Part shown: in pieces, positions 29,075 through 39,185 of the stretch
How positions within the stretch are numbered: the first letter of the stretch is position 1
Layout: every line of letters starts with the position of its first letter
Origin: an uncultured Bryobacteraceae bacterium
GTDB taxonomy: Bacteria; Acidobacteriota; Terriglobia; Bryobacterales; Bryobacteraceae
Length of the DNA stretch: 48,936 bases
Reading direction: 5' to 3'
Assembly (NCBI GenBank): GCA_955652915.1
Contig: CATPCJ010000123.1
Span: forward strand, 1 to 48,936
Translations under genes and position numbers: made by a program
Notes under the pieces: model-generated
The model's database searches: none
Seen by the model: only the letters and a program-made list of their open reading frames with translations
Told to the model about the DNA's origin: nothing

Positions 29075-31417
29075 TCACTGCCCCTCATTAAAAAATCCCG
29101 CCGCCTCGTCGATATCTTCCAGCGGATCGCGAGGTATCAGGTTATCCAATAGCTCCGCGATCTTTGGATCTTTATTCCAATCCGGAGGCTCGACGCCCAA
29201 CAGATGGTGGACAAAGAAGTCGTAACGCTTTCGGTCGCCGTAGACGCCGCCGTTGGTGTGATTCGATCCGGGAATCACGAGCAGGTCGAACGTCTTCTTG
29301 TTCCTGATCAGCGCGTTCACCACCTGCAAAGTGGAAGAAGGATCCACGTTGGTGTCCATCTCGCCGACGTACAGCATCAGGCTGCCCTCCAGGCGCTTTG
29401 CGTTTTCGGTATTCGAACACGCCACGTATTCGGGACCGAGGGGCCATCCCATCCACTGCTCGTTCCACCAGATTTTGTCCATGCGATTATCGTGACAGCC
29501 GCACGACGCAACTCCGGCTTTGTAAAACTCGGGATGGAAGAGCAGACCGCCCAGCGCATTCTGTCCACCGGCCGACGTGCCGTAGATACCGGCCCGGCTG
29601 ATGTCATACCACGGATATTTGGCGGCCACGGCCTTGTGCCACAGCAATCGATCGGGGAAGCCGGCGTCCGCCAGGTTCTTCCAAGCCACGTCGTGGAAGG
29701 CCTTGGAGCGATTGGATGTGCCCATGCCGTCGATCTGAACGACGATGAAGCCCAGCTCGGCCATGGCCTGCATGGCATTGTACGCGCTGAAAGATTTTGG
29801 AACGAACGAGTCCTGCGGGCCCGCGTAGATATTCTCGATTACCGGGTATTTTTTCGAAGGATCGAAGTTCGACGGCCGAACGATCACTCCCCAAATATCC
29901 GTGTTACCGTCGCGCCCCTTGGCGGTGAATACTTCGGGAGCACGCCAGCCAATGTTTTTCAGCTCCGCGATATCGCCCCGCTCCAGCTCGGCCACTGTTT
30001 TCCGATCTTCTGTCAGGTGCAGCTCGGAGACGGGCGGCGTGTCCACGCTTGACCAGGTGTCCACGTAGTATTTCCGGTCCGGCGAAAAGCTGACGCTGTG
30101 ATTCCCGTTGCCGAGGGTGAGCGCCGTGAGTCCCGTTCCGTCGAAATTGATGCGATAGACATTGATGAAGTACGGATCTTGCCCGGGATTCATGCCGCTG
30201 GCTCGGAACCAGATCTGGCGCTTTTCGTCGTCGACACTTTCCACGCCGCGCACCACCCAATTGCCCCTGGTGACCTGACTTTTTACCTTTCCCGAAGCTC
30301 CGTCGTAAAGATATAAATGATTCCATCCATCGCGCTCCGACATCCAGAGGATTTCCTTGCCGTCGTTGAGGTCGTGGCGGTACTTCTTTCCGGAGTAGCA
30401 GAAGAATGTTTTGGCTTCTTCATCGACGATGGAGCGCGGTCTCCCGCCGGCGGCGTCCACTTCGATGACACGGTAAACCTGATGGCCCCGCTGATTGTAT
30501 TCGAAGGTGAAAGCACGGCTGTCCTTCCACCAGACCGGACGCGACAACTGGTATGGATTCGGGAACAGGCTACTGTCAATTACGATTTGCTTCTTGTCGT
30601 CAATCAGGAAAAGAACCGGCTGCTGCAGATCCAGCACGTCGCCGGGCTTGGCGTAATCGATGGTCATGTACTTCGGCTGCAGTTGATCCGCCGGAGACGA
30701 TTCGACGTACTGAAGTTTTCGACGATAGCCCGGGCGAACGCGATAAGCAGCGAGTTTCTTGGAATCCGGCGACCAGCTTATGGACCCGGCCACATAATGA
30801 TTCGCTTCCGAGCCGTCGAAACTCAGCATCGAGCCGTCCATTTTTCCCTTGGGGCGAAGGTATACGTTGAAGTTCTGAATGAGCGCTTCCCACTTCCCAT
30901 CGGGCGACGCGACAGGGCGATCTTCGGGGGGCGCCTGGAGTCCGCGATTTTGCGGTGGCGCAGCGCCGCCACGCCGTCCGAAGCCCGCGGGCGCCGGGCC
31001 CAGTTTCTGGCACGCGTAATCGGACAGAGAGCATTTCCACTTGAATTCGGCGGCGGCGACTTCGATGGCTTGATCGCGATCGACAAAGGCGATGGTGTTG
31101 AAAGGCAGAGTGACGGCGGTGTAGCCGGCGTTCGCGGCTTTGGAAAGCGACGCGGCAAGTTTCTCGTGGTCGAATGCGGGTGCTTTGGCGCCGGCGCCGG
31201 CATCTACCATTACGAATTCATGCCCGCCCACAACCGATTTCCGGTACCAGAAGCGGCCTTTGTCGACCCAGCCCGGAGTCTCCGGAATATTCAACGCGGC
31301 GGCCTGGTACCTGGCGCGCAGCGCGCCGGCGCGCTGATAGTCGGCCAGCGTCCCTTGGGCGTAGAGTGCAAGAGGCAAGAACAGCAGCGTTTTCGAAAAC
31401 AATCGGGTATGATTCAT
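29075..31417 (-). CDS. exported S9-family (DPP-IV/prolyl oligopeptidase-like) serine peptidase
   Basis: Serine peptidase with an N-terminal beta-propeller (DPP-IV type: [33 protein letters not shown]) and a C-terminal alpha/beta-hydrolase. The triad is visible as Ser in [12 protein letters not shown], Asp in [13 protein letters not shown] and His in [10 protein letters not shown]. Family members cut after proline or alanine near peptide N-termini. The start [21 protein letters not shown] has a Sec leader and a CAGGAG ribosome site; the frame is open further up but without a leader. About 780 aa. An operator palindrome lies 17 bp upstream, so it shares control with the arabinosidase genes. Confidence 0.92.
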   Translation of the reverse strand: MNHTRLFSKTLLFLPLALYAQGTLADYQRAGALRARYQAAALNIPETPGWVDKGRFWYRKSVVGGHEFVMVDAGAGAKAPAFDHEKLAASLSKAANAGYTAVTLPFNTIAFVDRDQAIEVAAAEFKWKCSLSDYACQKLGPAPAGFGRRGGAAPPQNRGLQAPPEDRPVASPDGKWEALIQNFNVYLRPKGKMDGSMLSFDGSEANHYVAGSISWSPDSKKLAAYRVRPGYRRKLQYVESSPADQLQPKYMTIDYAKPGDVLDLQQPVLFLIDDKKQIVIDSSLFPNPYQLSRPVWWKDSRAFTFEYNQRGHQVYRVIEVDAAGGRPRSIVDEEAKTFFCYSGKKYRHDLNDGKEILWMSERDGWNHLYLYDGASGKVKSQVTRGNWVVRGVESVDDEKRQIWFRASGMNPGQDPYFINVYRINFDGTGLTALTLGNGNHSVSFSPDRKYYVDTWSSVDTPPVSELHLTEDRKTVAELERGDIAELKNIGWRAPEVFTAKGRDGNTDIWGVIVRPSNFDPSKKYPVIENIYAGPQDSFVPKSFSAYNAMQAMAELGFIVVQIDGMGTSNRSKAFHDVAWKNLADAGFPDRLLWHKAVAAKYPWYDISRAGIYGTSAGGQNALGGLLFHPEFYKAGVASCGCHDNRMDKIWWNEQWMGWPLGPEYVACSNTENAKRLEGSLMLYVGEMDTNVDPSSTLQVVNALIRNKKTFDLLVIPGSNHTNGGVYGDRKRYDFFVHHLLGVEPPDWNKDPKIAELLDNLIPRDPLEDIDEAAGFFNEGQ

Positions 31418-31433
31418 ATGACTCCTGGCGCCT

Positions 31434-31447
31434 AGCAAGCGCTTACA
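31434..31447. promoter_or_regulatory. LacI/GalR-type operator before the S9 peptidase
   Basis: On the gene strand TGTAAGCGCTTGCT, one base off TGnAAnCGnTTnCA. It lies between the stop of the DUF885 gene and the peptidase ribosome site. Promoter hexamers are not clear here. Confidence 0.55.
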
Positions 31448-31469
31448 AAGTCTCCACGCGAAGCATTGC

Positions 31470-33335
31470 TTAGTTTCCGGCCGCAACGGGCCCGTAGAAT
31501 TTCCAGTTTGTTGTGAAATCCTTCGTCAGCCTTTGATTGGTGAGACTGGCACGGATCATCTCGACCGGAATACTATTCTGGCGCAAGACAGCATCGTGAA
31601 AGGCGCGGTTGGTCATCTTTCCGGAGTCGACCAATTCCTTGTGGAGCGCGTAAAGCTGCAAGCCGCCCAGCAGGTATGCCGACTGGTACAGCGGACCGTA
31701 ACTGCCGTTGAACGAGCGCCGCACTTCTCCAATCGCATTCTCGCGCTCATGGCCTACACGGTTCACCAGGAAATCGATACACTCGAGCGGCGTCATTTTA
31801 CCCAGATGAAAGCTCAACGAAAAAATGATGCGCGCACAGCGATGCATGCGCCAGAACAGCATGCCGATCCGATTCTCGGGCGACTTGGCGAAGTTCATGT
31901 CACACAGCAGGAGCTCCCAATAAAGCGACCAGCCTTCTACTAGAAAGGGCGTGCTGAACAACCGGCGGTGGGTGCGGTAACGCTGCGCGATGAAACCTTG
32001 CAGCTCATGTCCGGGAATCAGCTCATGAAATACCGTCGCGCGGGAGAAGTGAATGTTGTTGCCGCGCATGCTCATCAGCTTTTGTTCTTCCGACATGCCG
32101 CTGGTGGGATAAGAGACGCTAATCACTTCGCCGCCAGTGAAGAATGGATTCACCAGTTGCCGTTCGGGCGACATCATTTCCATGCGCCAACTTTCGCGGG
32201 CCAATTGCGGAATGGTGATCAGGTCGTGCTGATCCAGGAAAGCAATCGCTTCATTCGCAAGGTCGCGGATGAGAGTGGTCTGCTTGCCCGGCTCCACGTA
32301 CAGAGTCTTGACGTGCTCCAGCGCCTGGCGCCAATCGTCTCCATAGCCTAAATCACGCGAGGCGCGCTTCATCTGTTCCTCGCACCAAGCAAATTCTTTG
32401 TTGGCAATGGCGATCAGCTCTTCCGGCGTATACGGGATCAGCTCAAATGCGAGTTCGCTCAGGAGTCCCTCACGTCCGATGGGATTGCCGATAATGTCGT
32501 CGCTATCGCCGGCAATGACGGCGCCGCGACCGCCGCCTCCGGCAAACACACCAGCGCCCGCGCCACCACTTCGCCTTACGCCACCGGGCCCGCCCGATCC
32601 CGCCACTGGACCCGGCGCAGCACTCTCGCCGCCGGCCCGAACACCCGCCCCGCGCTCGCGCAGAAAAGTACCGTAATTTTGCAATGCTGTGTCAGCCGCT
32701 TGGAAAGGCTGAGCCGCCCACCAGGTGAAGAGAGGATCGTAGCCGTTGTAAAAGTCGAACCAATGGCGCAGGGTGTTGCGCAGTCCTTGGACTGTATCGG
32801 CTGCGCGGTTGGCTGTCGGTTTTTTTAGGTTGCCAGAGCGAAGACTGGCTTCGACGCTTTGCCGCGAGTGGTCCACTTGTTTCAGCAGATCGCTTAATAC
32901 CCCGGCCGCTTTGGGCGAATCAATTGGATCCATACGCCGGCGCGCGTCTTCCAGGCCGAGAATTGCCGCCGCGAACGGAATGAACGGCGATTCCTCCTCC
33001 TGGAATTTATTCTGCGACTCCAGTTGACGCAACTCATGCTGCAAGTGGTTGCGAAGCAGCAGATAATCGATGCGCCCTTCCGGACCCAGAGAATCGAAAC
33101 TTAACTCCGCCAGACGGCCTAGCCATTCCGCGTAGAACTGTTTCATGCGCGTCTGGCGGTTGGGGGAAATCTCGATGGGATAGGTGCGCGCGAGAGTGCC
33201 CCGATCGGCGGTATAGCGTTCGGTCAGAGCGCGCAATTCGCTTTGGGACGATTCGAGATCCGTGGTTTTGGCGGGAGGAGCTGCGTGCACAAGAGAGGCC
33301 GCAATCACAATCGATAAAGCGATTCGATAGATCAA
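31470..33335 (-). CDS. exported DUF885 putative metallopeptidase
   Basis: Member of the DUF885 family, zincin-like putative carboxypeptidases. The metal site is [11 protein letters not shown], with a downstream glutamate in [13 protein letters not shown]. Sec leader [18 protein letters not shown]. 621 aa. Residues about 232-280 are an Ala/Gly/Pro-rich stretch ([19 protein letters not shown]) that looks like a flexible insertion between the helical N-terminal part and the catalytic part. It has its own promoter with an operator and is followed by the S9 peptidase, 52 bp apart. Peptidase activity is inferred from the motif. Confidence 0.85.
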   Translation of the reverse strand: MIYRIALSIVIAASLVHAAPPAKTTDLESSQSELRALTERYTADRGTLARTYPIEISPNRQTRMKQFYAEWLGRLAELSFDSLGPEGRIDYLLLRNHLQHELRQLESQNKFQEEESPFIPFAAAILGLEDARRRMDPIDSPKAAGVLSDLLKQVDHSRQSVEASLRSGNLKKPTANRAADTVQGLRNTLRHWFDFYNGYDPLFTWWAAQPFQAADTALQNYGTFLRERGAGVRAGGESAAPGPVAGSGGPGGVRRSGGAGAGVFAGGGGRGAVIAGDSDDIIGNPIGREGLLSELAFELIPYTPEELIAIANKEFAWCEEQMKRASRDLGYGDDWRQALEHVKTLYVEPGKQTTLIRDLANEAIAFLDQHDLITIPQLARESWRMEMMSPERQLVNPFFTGGEVISVSYPTSGMSEEQKLMSMRGNNIHFSRATVFHELIPGHELQGFIAQRYRTHRRLFSTPFLVEGWSLYWELLLCDMNFAKSPENRIGMLFWRMHRCARIIFSLSFHLGKMTPLECIDFLVNRVGHERENAIGEVRRSFNGSYGPLYQSAYLLGGLQLYALHKELVDSGKMTNRAFHDAVLRQNSIPVEMIRASLTNQRLTKDFTTNWKFYGPVAAGN

Positions 33336-33366
33336 GGTAATGGCCCCCCTAAGAGCTGAACACCCG

Positions 33367-33403
33367 ATTGTATAAAAGAGGCGAAAGAGTGAAAGCCCTT
33401 ACA
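33367..33403 (-). promoter_or_regulatory. promoter with operator before the DUF885 gene
   Basis: On the gene strand TTTCAC (33394-33389) and TACAAT (33372-33367) are 16 bp apart. The near-palindrome TGTAAGGGCTTTCA (33403-33390) overlaps the -35. It differs from TGnAAnCGnTTnCA only by GG for the central CG. Confidence 0.55.
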
Positions 33404-33537
33404 CGCTTCGTTCATGTATCTCAGAATAGTTTACTGTGAATTGTCTTCCGTGCGCAGCACCCGACTCTCCTCGACTCTCCGGCGAGTCCGAGGCACTCGC
33501 CAGCGGTCCACTTGGAATTGGAGATCGGAGAAAATCA

Positions 33538-34074
33538 CTAAGGCTCCGCGGCGGGATCGGAACTTCTTGGCGAGGTAATCCGTATGTGTGGCGGCGGTGC
33601 GGGTGGTATCTGTTCGTGTTGGGTCTGTGAACTCAGATACACACTGAGTGTCCGTTCTTGGGATTCGGTTCGTTTTTCACTGTCTTTGTTTGCGGCGCCG
33701 GGATTCGATTCGAGGAGGTGGCGGAGACGTAGCAAAGTGTTGAGGGCACGGGTGTAAACGGTCTCGTGACGCTGCCGCCATTTGGCGTTGACATTGGCCG
33801 CAAGCAGCATCGGGACCCATGCTTCTGGGCGGACAAGCAGAGCCGTTGTGGAGTCCTCAACATTACTTAAGTCCATTTCGACGGGGCTGGGCAGGATATC
33901 TTGAATGTAGGAGTCGAGCAGGGAGGCGTACTCGTGGGCGTCTTCATTGGGCAAGACTACGGTGCGGGCATTCATGGACGGCCTGCCGCTGTGGGGCAGC
34001 CTATCCAGGCTGCAGACCCACTTTCCAGCGGGGCTAGCCGGCTGCGGGCAGGATTGCCCGTTCACAATCTGCAT
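33538..34074 (-). pseudogene. remnant of an acidobacterial hypothetical protein family, with palindromes inside
   Basis: Open for 178 codons. The part NARTVVLPNEDAHEYASLLD followed by PVEMDL resembles a family I know from acidobacterial genomes with NARKHGL...TVVLP..., then a helical arginine-rich part. Here the N-terminal part is replaced by sequence that folds into hairpins (33996-34060), and the usual middle region is shortened. The C-terminus is low in complexity (PPAPPPHIRITSPRSSDPAAEP). It may be a decayed copy or a short living variant; no function can be given. Confidence 0.45.
33996..34060. repeat. pair of palindromes
   Basis: GCAGCCT/AGGCTGC (33996-34002 and 34007-34013, 4-base loop) and CGGGCA/TGCCCG (34045-34050 and 34055-34060, 4-base loop). 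Same style as the clusters near 24.3 and 29.0 kb. Confidence 0.6.
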
Positions 34075-34666
34075 TGATGCTCCTTATGCTGTCTCATTGT
34101 AGAGCGGAGGGTGGAGGGAGCAGAGGGCGGGATCTTGGATGCTGTTGGAAATGGAGGAGATTGGGCTAAGGTGGTGACGTGACCCGCGTTCACCACCCTC
34201 CCGTGGCCAGCGATGCAGTTCGATGCCCAGGCTACTATAAAATCCTTACAGTTCAGCCACACACATTTGGCGCACTACTAAGCCAGTCCGCAAGGCGTGC
34301 CGCCAGGGGCTGTTACGAAAGCGATACATGGCGCTGGAAAAGCTCAGCCGAGTGGAGTTGCTCGAAGACGTCCGGCGGACTTCGCCCAATCATTCCCGTC
34401 CTGCATCATGCATTGTGGAAACGGAGATAGACGCCGAAGATTATTCCGAGCGCGATCCACAAAAGGGACAGTGAAAGAGTTGCCGGCAACCGTAGCGCGC
34501 GATGGTGACGCGGATCGTGGAAGTCCCGTGCGGCTACGGGATGATAATGCAAGGTTTCCGACGCGGGCTAAGGGGAAAACGGTTCCACTCGGCGAGGTTA
34601 TCCCGCAAGCGGCTGTCAGTCCCTTCCGTGAGAATCAAGTCTGATTCCCAAGCCCCTTGAACGGGC
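34075..34666. other. intergenic region with no clear gene
   Basis: Nothing recognisable. A 48-codon open frame at 34328-34474 on the plus strand (MALEKLSRVELLEDVRRTSP...) has no good ribosome site and no known relative, so it is not called as a gene. Confidence 0.4.
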
Positions 34667-34742
34667 TGGTGAGCGCGGTAGGAATCGAACCTACAACCTA
34701 GTGATTAAGAGTCACTTGCTCTGCCAATTGAGCTACGCGCCC
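34667..34742 (-). tRNA. tRNA-Lys (anticodon CTT)
   Basis: The reverse strand folds as a tRNA: acceptor GGGCGCG pairing with CGCGCTC, D-arm AGCTCAATTGGCAGAGC, anticodon loop CTCTTAA giving CTT, T-arm GTAGGTTCGATTCCTAC, and an encoded CCA at 34669-34667. All conserved positions (T8, A14, GG in the D loop, TTCGATT) are present. Confidence 0.97.
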
Positions 34743-34824
34743 GCTTATTCAAACTGGAAAGCCAGCGCGAAAAATCGTCTGCCTTCTCACGCCAACTTTC
34801 CGATTGTACCATTGGATCAGAAAT

Positions 34825-35238
34825 ATGCCCACTATCAGACGCGTGCTCGAGACGTCGCTCTATGTCGATCAATTGGACCGGGCGGCCACCTTCTACGAAC
34901 GGATCTTCGGGTTCGAAAGAATCAGGTGCGACGATCGGTTCTGTGCCTTCGATATTTCCGGTCAACAGGTATTGTTGCTCTTCGCTCGAGGCAAAGCTAC
35001 GGCGCCAATTTCGATTGCGGGCGGCGTTATTCCGCCGCATGACGGACAAGGACAATTGCATCTCGCCTTCACCATGGAGGCAGCGGACGAAGGCGCGTGG
35101 ACGGAGCGGCTGAGCGCCGCGAATGTAGCGATCGAGAGCCGCGTAAAATGGCCGCGCGGAGGACACAGCCTGTATTTTCGCGATCCGGACCGGAATCTGC
35201 TGGAGTTGGTTAGCCCAGGGTGCTGGAAGATTTATTAG
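34825..35238 (+). CDS. VOC (glyoxalase/bleomycin-resistance) superfamily protein
   Basis: Single vicinal-oxygen-chelate domain: LETSLYVDQLDRAATFYERI, FGFERI, the His of LHLAFTM and SLYFRDPDRNLLELVSPG with its metal-binding glutamate. 137 aa from MPTIRRV, the start that fits the family; the frame is open 7 codons further up from a TTG. Members act as dioxygenases, glyoxalases or resistance proteins; the substrate cannot be told. Its last 29 bp overlap the stop end of the convergent Fe-S gene. Confidence 0.88.
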   Translation: MPTIRRVLETSLYVDQLDRAATFYERIFGFERIRCDDRFCAFDISGQQVLLLFARGKATAPISIAGGVIPPHDGQGQLHLAFTMEAADEGAWTERLSAANVAIESRVKWPRGGHSLYFRDPDRNLLELVSPGCWKIY

Positions 35239-37069
35239 CGATCGCCGCCGCGGCGATTTGCGCGATGTCCAGCAGTTTCGGCGGCGTCTTTGAAATTCCC
35301 GAGAGTGCATCGCGAAACATGGTGTTGCAGAATGGGCAGGCGGCGCCCACGATGGTTGCTCCGGTGGCCACCAATTCTTCGGCGCGATTCACGCTGACGC
35401 GCTGACCCGTTTCTTCGCCGAGAAACGCCAGCCCTCCGCCAGCGCCGCAGCAGAAGGATCGCTCGCGGGCGCGGGGCGGATCGATCACATTTCCAAATCG
35501 TCCGATCACGTCGCGAGGCTCGTCGTAGACGCCGCGATAACGGCCCAGATAGCAAGGATCGTGATAGACGATCGTCTCGCCCTCGCCGGTCTTCGCGGGC
35601 ATTTGATCCAGATGCCGCGCCATGAACTCGCTGTGATGTTCAATGGGTGGCGCTTCGCCGTATTCCTTCCAATCCGTGCCTATGGTGCGGACGCAGTGCG
35701 GACAAATGGAAACGATCTTCTTCACCTTGTTCTGGCGCAGGGTTTCGAGATTGTTTTCGGCGAGCTGGCCGAACGCCAAGTCGTTGCCCAACCGCCGCGC
35801 TGGGTCGCCCGTGCATTTCTCCTTGCGCAGGACGCCGAAGCTGGCGTTCAAGTGGCGCATGACCTGCGCGAATGACGCGACGATCTCGCGGCCCTGAGGA
35901 TCGTACGCGCCCATGCAGCCCAGCCACAAGCAATATTCCTGAGTGCCGTCGAAGATCGGCAGCTCCTGCTTCTGAATGAATTTGTCGCGTTCCGTGGAAG
36001 AAAATCCGAGCGAGTTTCCGTTGCGCTCCAGGTTCAGGAATAGCTTGGTCCCGTAGTCGTCTTCCCATTTACCGGTGTTGACCGCGCCCCGCCGCAAGCC
36101 AATGATTATCGGCAAATGCTGCACGCCAACCGGACACTGGAATTCGCACGCGCCGCACGTAGTGCATTGGAAGGGGGCGATTTCCGGGATGTACTCTCCA
36201 AGCAGTGGTTTTTCGCCGGCAGGGCCAAGATCGTTCAGGTACCCGCGAACGCCGAGCGCGATTTGTTTCGGATCGAGGACCTTACCAGTGTTGTTGGCCG
36301 GACAATGCTGCGTGCAGCGGCCGCATTCCACGCACGAATACGCCTGCAGGGAAATGAGCTGCGTGATGTCTTTGCCCGTGTCGAGTCCAAAGTCTTCATC
36401 GCCCACCAGCGGAGGAATCTTGCTGAAGGAATCGCGCTTCAGGAATACGGTCAGCGGGCTCAATACCAAATGCAAATGTTTGGTATGCGGAATCAGCGGC
36501 ATGAAGATCAACAGGGCAAGCGTATGCGCCCACCACAGCGGCTTGCTCTCCTCGCCGCCCTTCAGGAACGTGGCGAGATAGGTGACCATCAAAGTGAAAA
36601 TCAGCAGCGCGATGAAACCGGACTCGTACGACACCGGGCCGAGCCACTTGGGACGAATGACCAGGCGGCGGAACGCGAGGCCGGCGATCGATACCGCAAC
36701 CGCGATTCCGAACAGCGCGGCCAGATAGAAGTAAAATTGCGCGAATACATTGTGGCGCGAGAGCAGGCGCAGTCCCACTGCCTGAGCGAAATGATTGATG
36801 GTGACCAAGGCGAAGGCGCAGAATCCCCAAAAGACGAATGCGTGCGCTATGCCGGGCAGCGGGCGCTGCTGGATTACTTTGCCTTGCAGCAGCACTTCCC
36901 ATACGAAATCGCGCACGCGGCGTCCCACCGGGTGAACGTGAAACTCCGGATCTTTCCCGGATCGCAGAACGATTCGCCAGACCTTGCCAAATCGCAGCCA
37001 AAACCCATATGCGGAGGCGGACAACAGCGCGACGAATAGAACCACTTCCGGCCACGTGAGTTGAACCAT
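35210..37069 (-). CDS. membrane-bound heterodisulfide-reductase-like (Fe-S) oxidoreductase
   Basis: Electron-transfer protein with about five membrane helices of the NarI/cytochrome-b type in the first 210 residues. These include histidines in GIAHAFVFWG and TINHFAQAV that may bind haem. Then two 4Fe-4S sites (CVECGRCTQHCP and CTTCGACEFQCP) and two CCG-type cysteine domains (CLWLGC...CTGD...CPHC; CYLGRY...CCGAGGG...CPFC). 619 aa. This architecture is known for EtfAB:menaquinone oxidoreductases, which pass electrons from beta-oxidation to quinone. No etf genes are in the window, so that role is inference. The start at 37069 lies 65 bp from a divergent epimerase gene. Confidence 0.85.
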   Translation of the reverse strand: MVQLTWPEVVLFVALLSASAYGFWLRFGKVWRIVLRSGKDPEFHVHPVGRRVRDFVWEVLLQGKVIQQRPLPGIAHAFVFWGFCAFALVTINHFAQAVGLRLLSRHNVFAQFYFYLAALFGIAVAVSIAGLAFRRLVIRPKWLGPVSYESGFIALLIFTLMVTYLATFLKGGEESKPLWWAHTLALLIFMPLIPHTKHLHLVLSPLTVFLKRDSFSKIPPLVGDEDFGLDTGKDITQLISLQAYSCVECGRCTQHCPANNTGKVLDPKQIALGVRGYLNDLGPAGEKPLLGEYIPEIAPFQCTTCGACEFQCPVGVQHLPIIIGLRRGAVNTGKWEDDYGTKLFLNLERNGNSLGFSSTERDKFIQKQELPIFDGTQEYCLWLGCMGAYDPQGREIVASFAQVMRHLNASFGVLRKEKCTGDPARRLGNDLAFGQLAENNLETLRQNKVKKIVSICPHCVRTIGTDWKEYGEAPPIEHHSEFMARHLDQMPAKTGEGETIVYHDPCYLGRYRGVYDEPRDVIGRFGNVIDPPRARERSFCCGAGGGLAFLGEETGQRVSVNRAEELVATGATIVGAACPFCNTMFRDALSGISKTPPKLLDIAQIAAAAIANKSSSTLG

Positions 37070-37134
37070 AAACAGCGAGTGTAGCGCAGGTGTGCGATAC
37101 TTCTCAGTAATCCCTAGGATGTGTTGGAGAACAT

Positions 37135-38082
37135 TTGCGATTCATTATGTCTGGTGCGGCCGGCTTCATCGGCTCGCACTTCTGCGACCGGTTAATGGCC
37201 GAAGGGCATCAAGTACTTGGCCTCGACAACTTCATGACAGGCGACGCCAGGAACCTGGAACATCTTGGCGCGAATCCATCGTTTGAATTTCGCCAGTGCG
37301 ACGTGTGTGATCCCGTCGCGGTGGATGGGCCGGTAGATGCGGTTCTCCATCTGGCTTCGTTTGCCAGCCCGAAGAATTATTTAGAGCACCCCATCGAAAC
37401 GCTCGACGTCGGGTCTGCCGGCACGCGCAATATGTTGGAACTCGCGCGCCATAAGCAGGCCCGGTTTTTGCTGACGTCGACGTCGGAGTGTTATGGCGAT
37501 CCGCTGGTGCATCCGCAGGTGGAGACGTATTGGGGCAACGTGAATCCGGTGGGAGCGCGTTCCTGTTACGACGAAAGCAAGCGCTACGCGGAAGCGCTGA
37601 CGATGGCGTACAACCGGGTATACAAGCTGCGGACGAACATCGCGCGCATCTTCAACACCTATGGACCGCGCATGCAGTTAGACGATGGACGGGTGGTTCC
37701 GGCCTTCATCGATCAGGCGCTGCAAGGCAAGCCGCTGAGCGTTTTTGGGGATGGTTCGCAGACGCGTAGTTTTTGTTACGTGCAGGATTTGGTGGACGGC
37801 CTCTATCGTCTGGTTCTATCGGAGGAACGCTATCCGGTGAATCTTGGCAATCCAGAGGAAATGACTATTCTGGAATTTGCTGAGCGGATACGGCGGCTAA
37901 TGGGGGCGAAGGCCCAACTGGAGTTCAAGCCGCTTCCCGAAGACGATCCGCAGAAACGGCAGCCGGACATTTCGAAAGCCAAAAAGCTGCTTGGATGGGA
38001 GCCGAGGGTTTCTCTTGAGGACGGGCTTCGGCAGACGATCGAGTATTTTCAGGCGGTGGGGCAGGAAGAGGTTGGGCGCTAA
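37135..38082 (+). CDS. UDP-glucuronate decarboxylase (UDP-xylose synthase), extended SDR
   Basis: Makes UDP-xylose from UDP-glucuronate for surface glycan synthesis; cytoplasmic. Rossmann motif GAAGFIGSH near the start, then [15 protein letters not shown] with YWGNVNPVG and the catalytic Tyr-Lys in [13 protein letters not shown]. This is the UXS pattern rather than that of dTDP-glucose dehydratases. The arginine residues in [10 protein letters not shown] and [12 protein letters not shown] support UDP-sugar binding. 315 aa, usual length. A TTG start is chosen because GGAG precedes it and the frame has no better start before the Rossmann motif; MSGAAGF would be too short. Confidence 0.93.
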   Translation: MRFIMSGAAGFIGSHFCDRLMAEGHQVLGLDNFMTGDARNLEHLGANPSFEFRQCDVCDPVAVDGPVDAVLHLASFASPKNYLEHPIETLDVGSAGTRNMLELARHKQARFLLTSTSECYGDPLVHPQVETYWGNVNPVGARSCYDESKRYAEALTMAYNRVYKLRTNIARIFNTYGPRMQLDDGRVVPAFIDQALQGKPLSVFGDGSQTRSFCYVQDLVDGLYRLVLSEERYPVNLGNPEEMTILEFAERIRRLMGAKAQLEFKPLPEDDPQKRQPDISKAKKLLGWEPRVSLEDGLRQTIEYFQAVGQEEVGR

Positions 38083-38133
38083 ATATGGTCACAGGCACCA
38101 CTGTCCACGCGCCGGAGAGAGTATTTGCAGGCT

Positions 38134-39180
38134 TCAATATCCTGGGGGCTTGGGACAGCGGAGCCTGTCGCCATATTCGACCATTTCGCGAATCGCATCC
38201 AGTATCAGGTCCGGCTCGTCCAAGTGAATCCAGTGGCCGCTTTTCTTAGCGACAATGTGCTTGCCATGTGCAGAGTGACATGCCATCGCTTCACGTTCCG
38301 CGAGCTGAGCTGTGGTGGAATTCGAGGCAGATAGCACGACCACGGGAATGTTCGGCGATGGGTCCGGCAGCGCCGCAGCTTCGGCGGAGCTCCGAGGCAG
38401 GGACTGGAAGTACTCGCTCATTGCCAAAAAGCCTTTGGGCTGGCACCAATGCGCCCGGATCATCGGCCAGGTCTGGGGAGGCATCTTCTGAACTTCTCCC
38501 ACCAGCCGCGATAGCGTGGATTCGGCGCGGCCACTGCTCAACCGCGCGACCAATTTCGGTATGGCGCGGCCTCCAGCGGAAAGCGTAGCCAGGCTTAGGC
38601 GAACAATTCCCAATCGGGCTAGAAACGCTCCGCGCCGGGACAATCGGTTTCCCCATCGCAAAATTCCGGACTGCTCGCCGGACGGGCGCATCCACTCGCT
38701 GGCGGGCAATGGGTCCACCAATACCAAACCAGTCACTTCGTGCGGATACTTGGCCGCGTAGGCGCGCACCAGCATGCCGCCGTAGGAATGGCCTACCAGC
38801 ACGTATGGTCCGGAAATGTTCGCGGCCTGTAACAAGGCGTGGAGTTCATCGATCAGACACGACGTTACGCGCGGCGTGCTGGCGGGATCGCTCCAGCCCA
38901 GCGATGCGCGATCGTAACTGCACACTCGCGTGAAGCGGGCAACCTCCGCTTGAATGTTCGTCCAATTCAAGCAAGACGCCGCGATTCCGGATTCCAAAAC
39001 GACAACCGGGCTGCCCGCACCGGACTCGAGGAGGTGCATCCGGCGGCCGCCCACCTCCACCAGCCGTCCGGGCGGTGGATAGTTACGCCGGTCGGCTCTG
39101 CTGCCTATGCGCTGATAGAGCACAGCTCCCGCGAGGGCGCCAATCATACCGGTACAAACGAGGACTAGCAGAAGCCCCAC
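38134..39180 (-). CDS. membrane-anchored alpha/beta hydrolase
   Basis: An N-terminal helix (LLLVLVCTGMIGALAGAVLY) anchors a catalytic domain with the nucleophile elbow VGHSYGGM, an oxyanion region VLESGIAASCLNW, and the histidine in SGHWIHLDEPD. 348 aa. Substrate unknown; the family covers esterases, lipases and haloperoxidase-like enzymes. Transcribed with the upstream kinase gene (5 bp gap). Confidence 0.9.
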   Translation of the reverse strand: MGLLLVLVCTGMIGALAGAVLYQRIGSRADRRNYPPPGRLVEVGGRRMHLLESGAGSPVVVLESGIAASCLNWTNIQAEVARFTRVCSYDRASLGWSDPASTPRVTSCLIDELHALLQAANISGPYVLVGHSYGGMLVRAYAAKYPHEVTGLVLVDPLPASEWMRPSGEQSGILRWGNRLSRRGAFLARLGIVRLSLATLSAGGRAIPKLVARLSSGRAESTLSRLVGEVQKMPPQTWPMIRAHWCQPKGFLAMSEYFQSLPRSSAEAAALPDPSPNIPVVVLSASNSTTAQLAEREAMACHSAHGKHIVAKKSGHWIHLDEPDLILDAIREMVEYGDRLRCPKPPGY

Positions 39181-39185
39181 GAGGG

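Noticed and set aside
30317-31435. 372-codon plus-strand frame opposite the S9 peptidase
   Set aside because: Shadow of a well-supported gene; no recognisable domain.
34667-34742. tRNA-Lys as a genomic-island attachment site
   Set aside because: No integrase and no duplicated tRNA 3' end was seen nearby.
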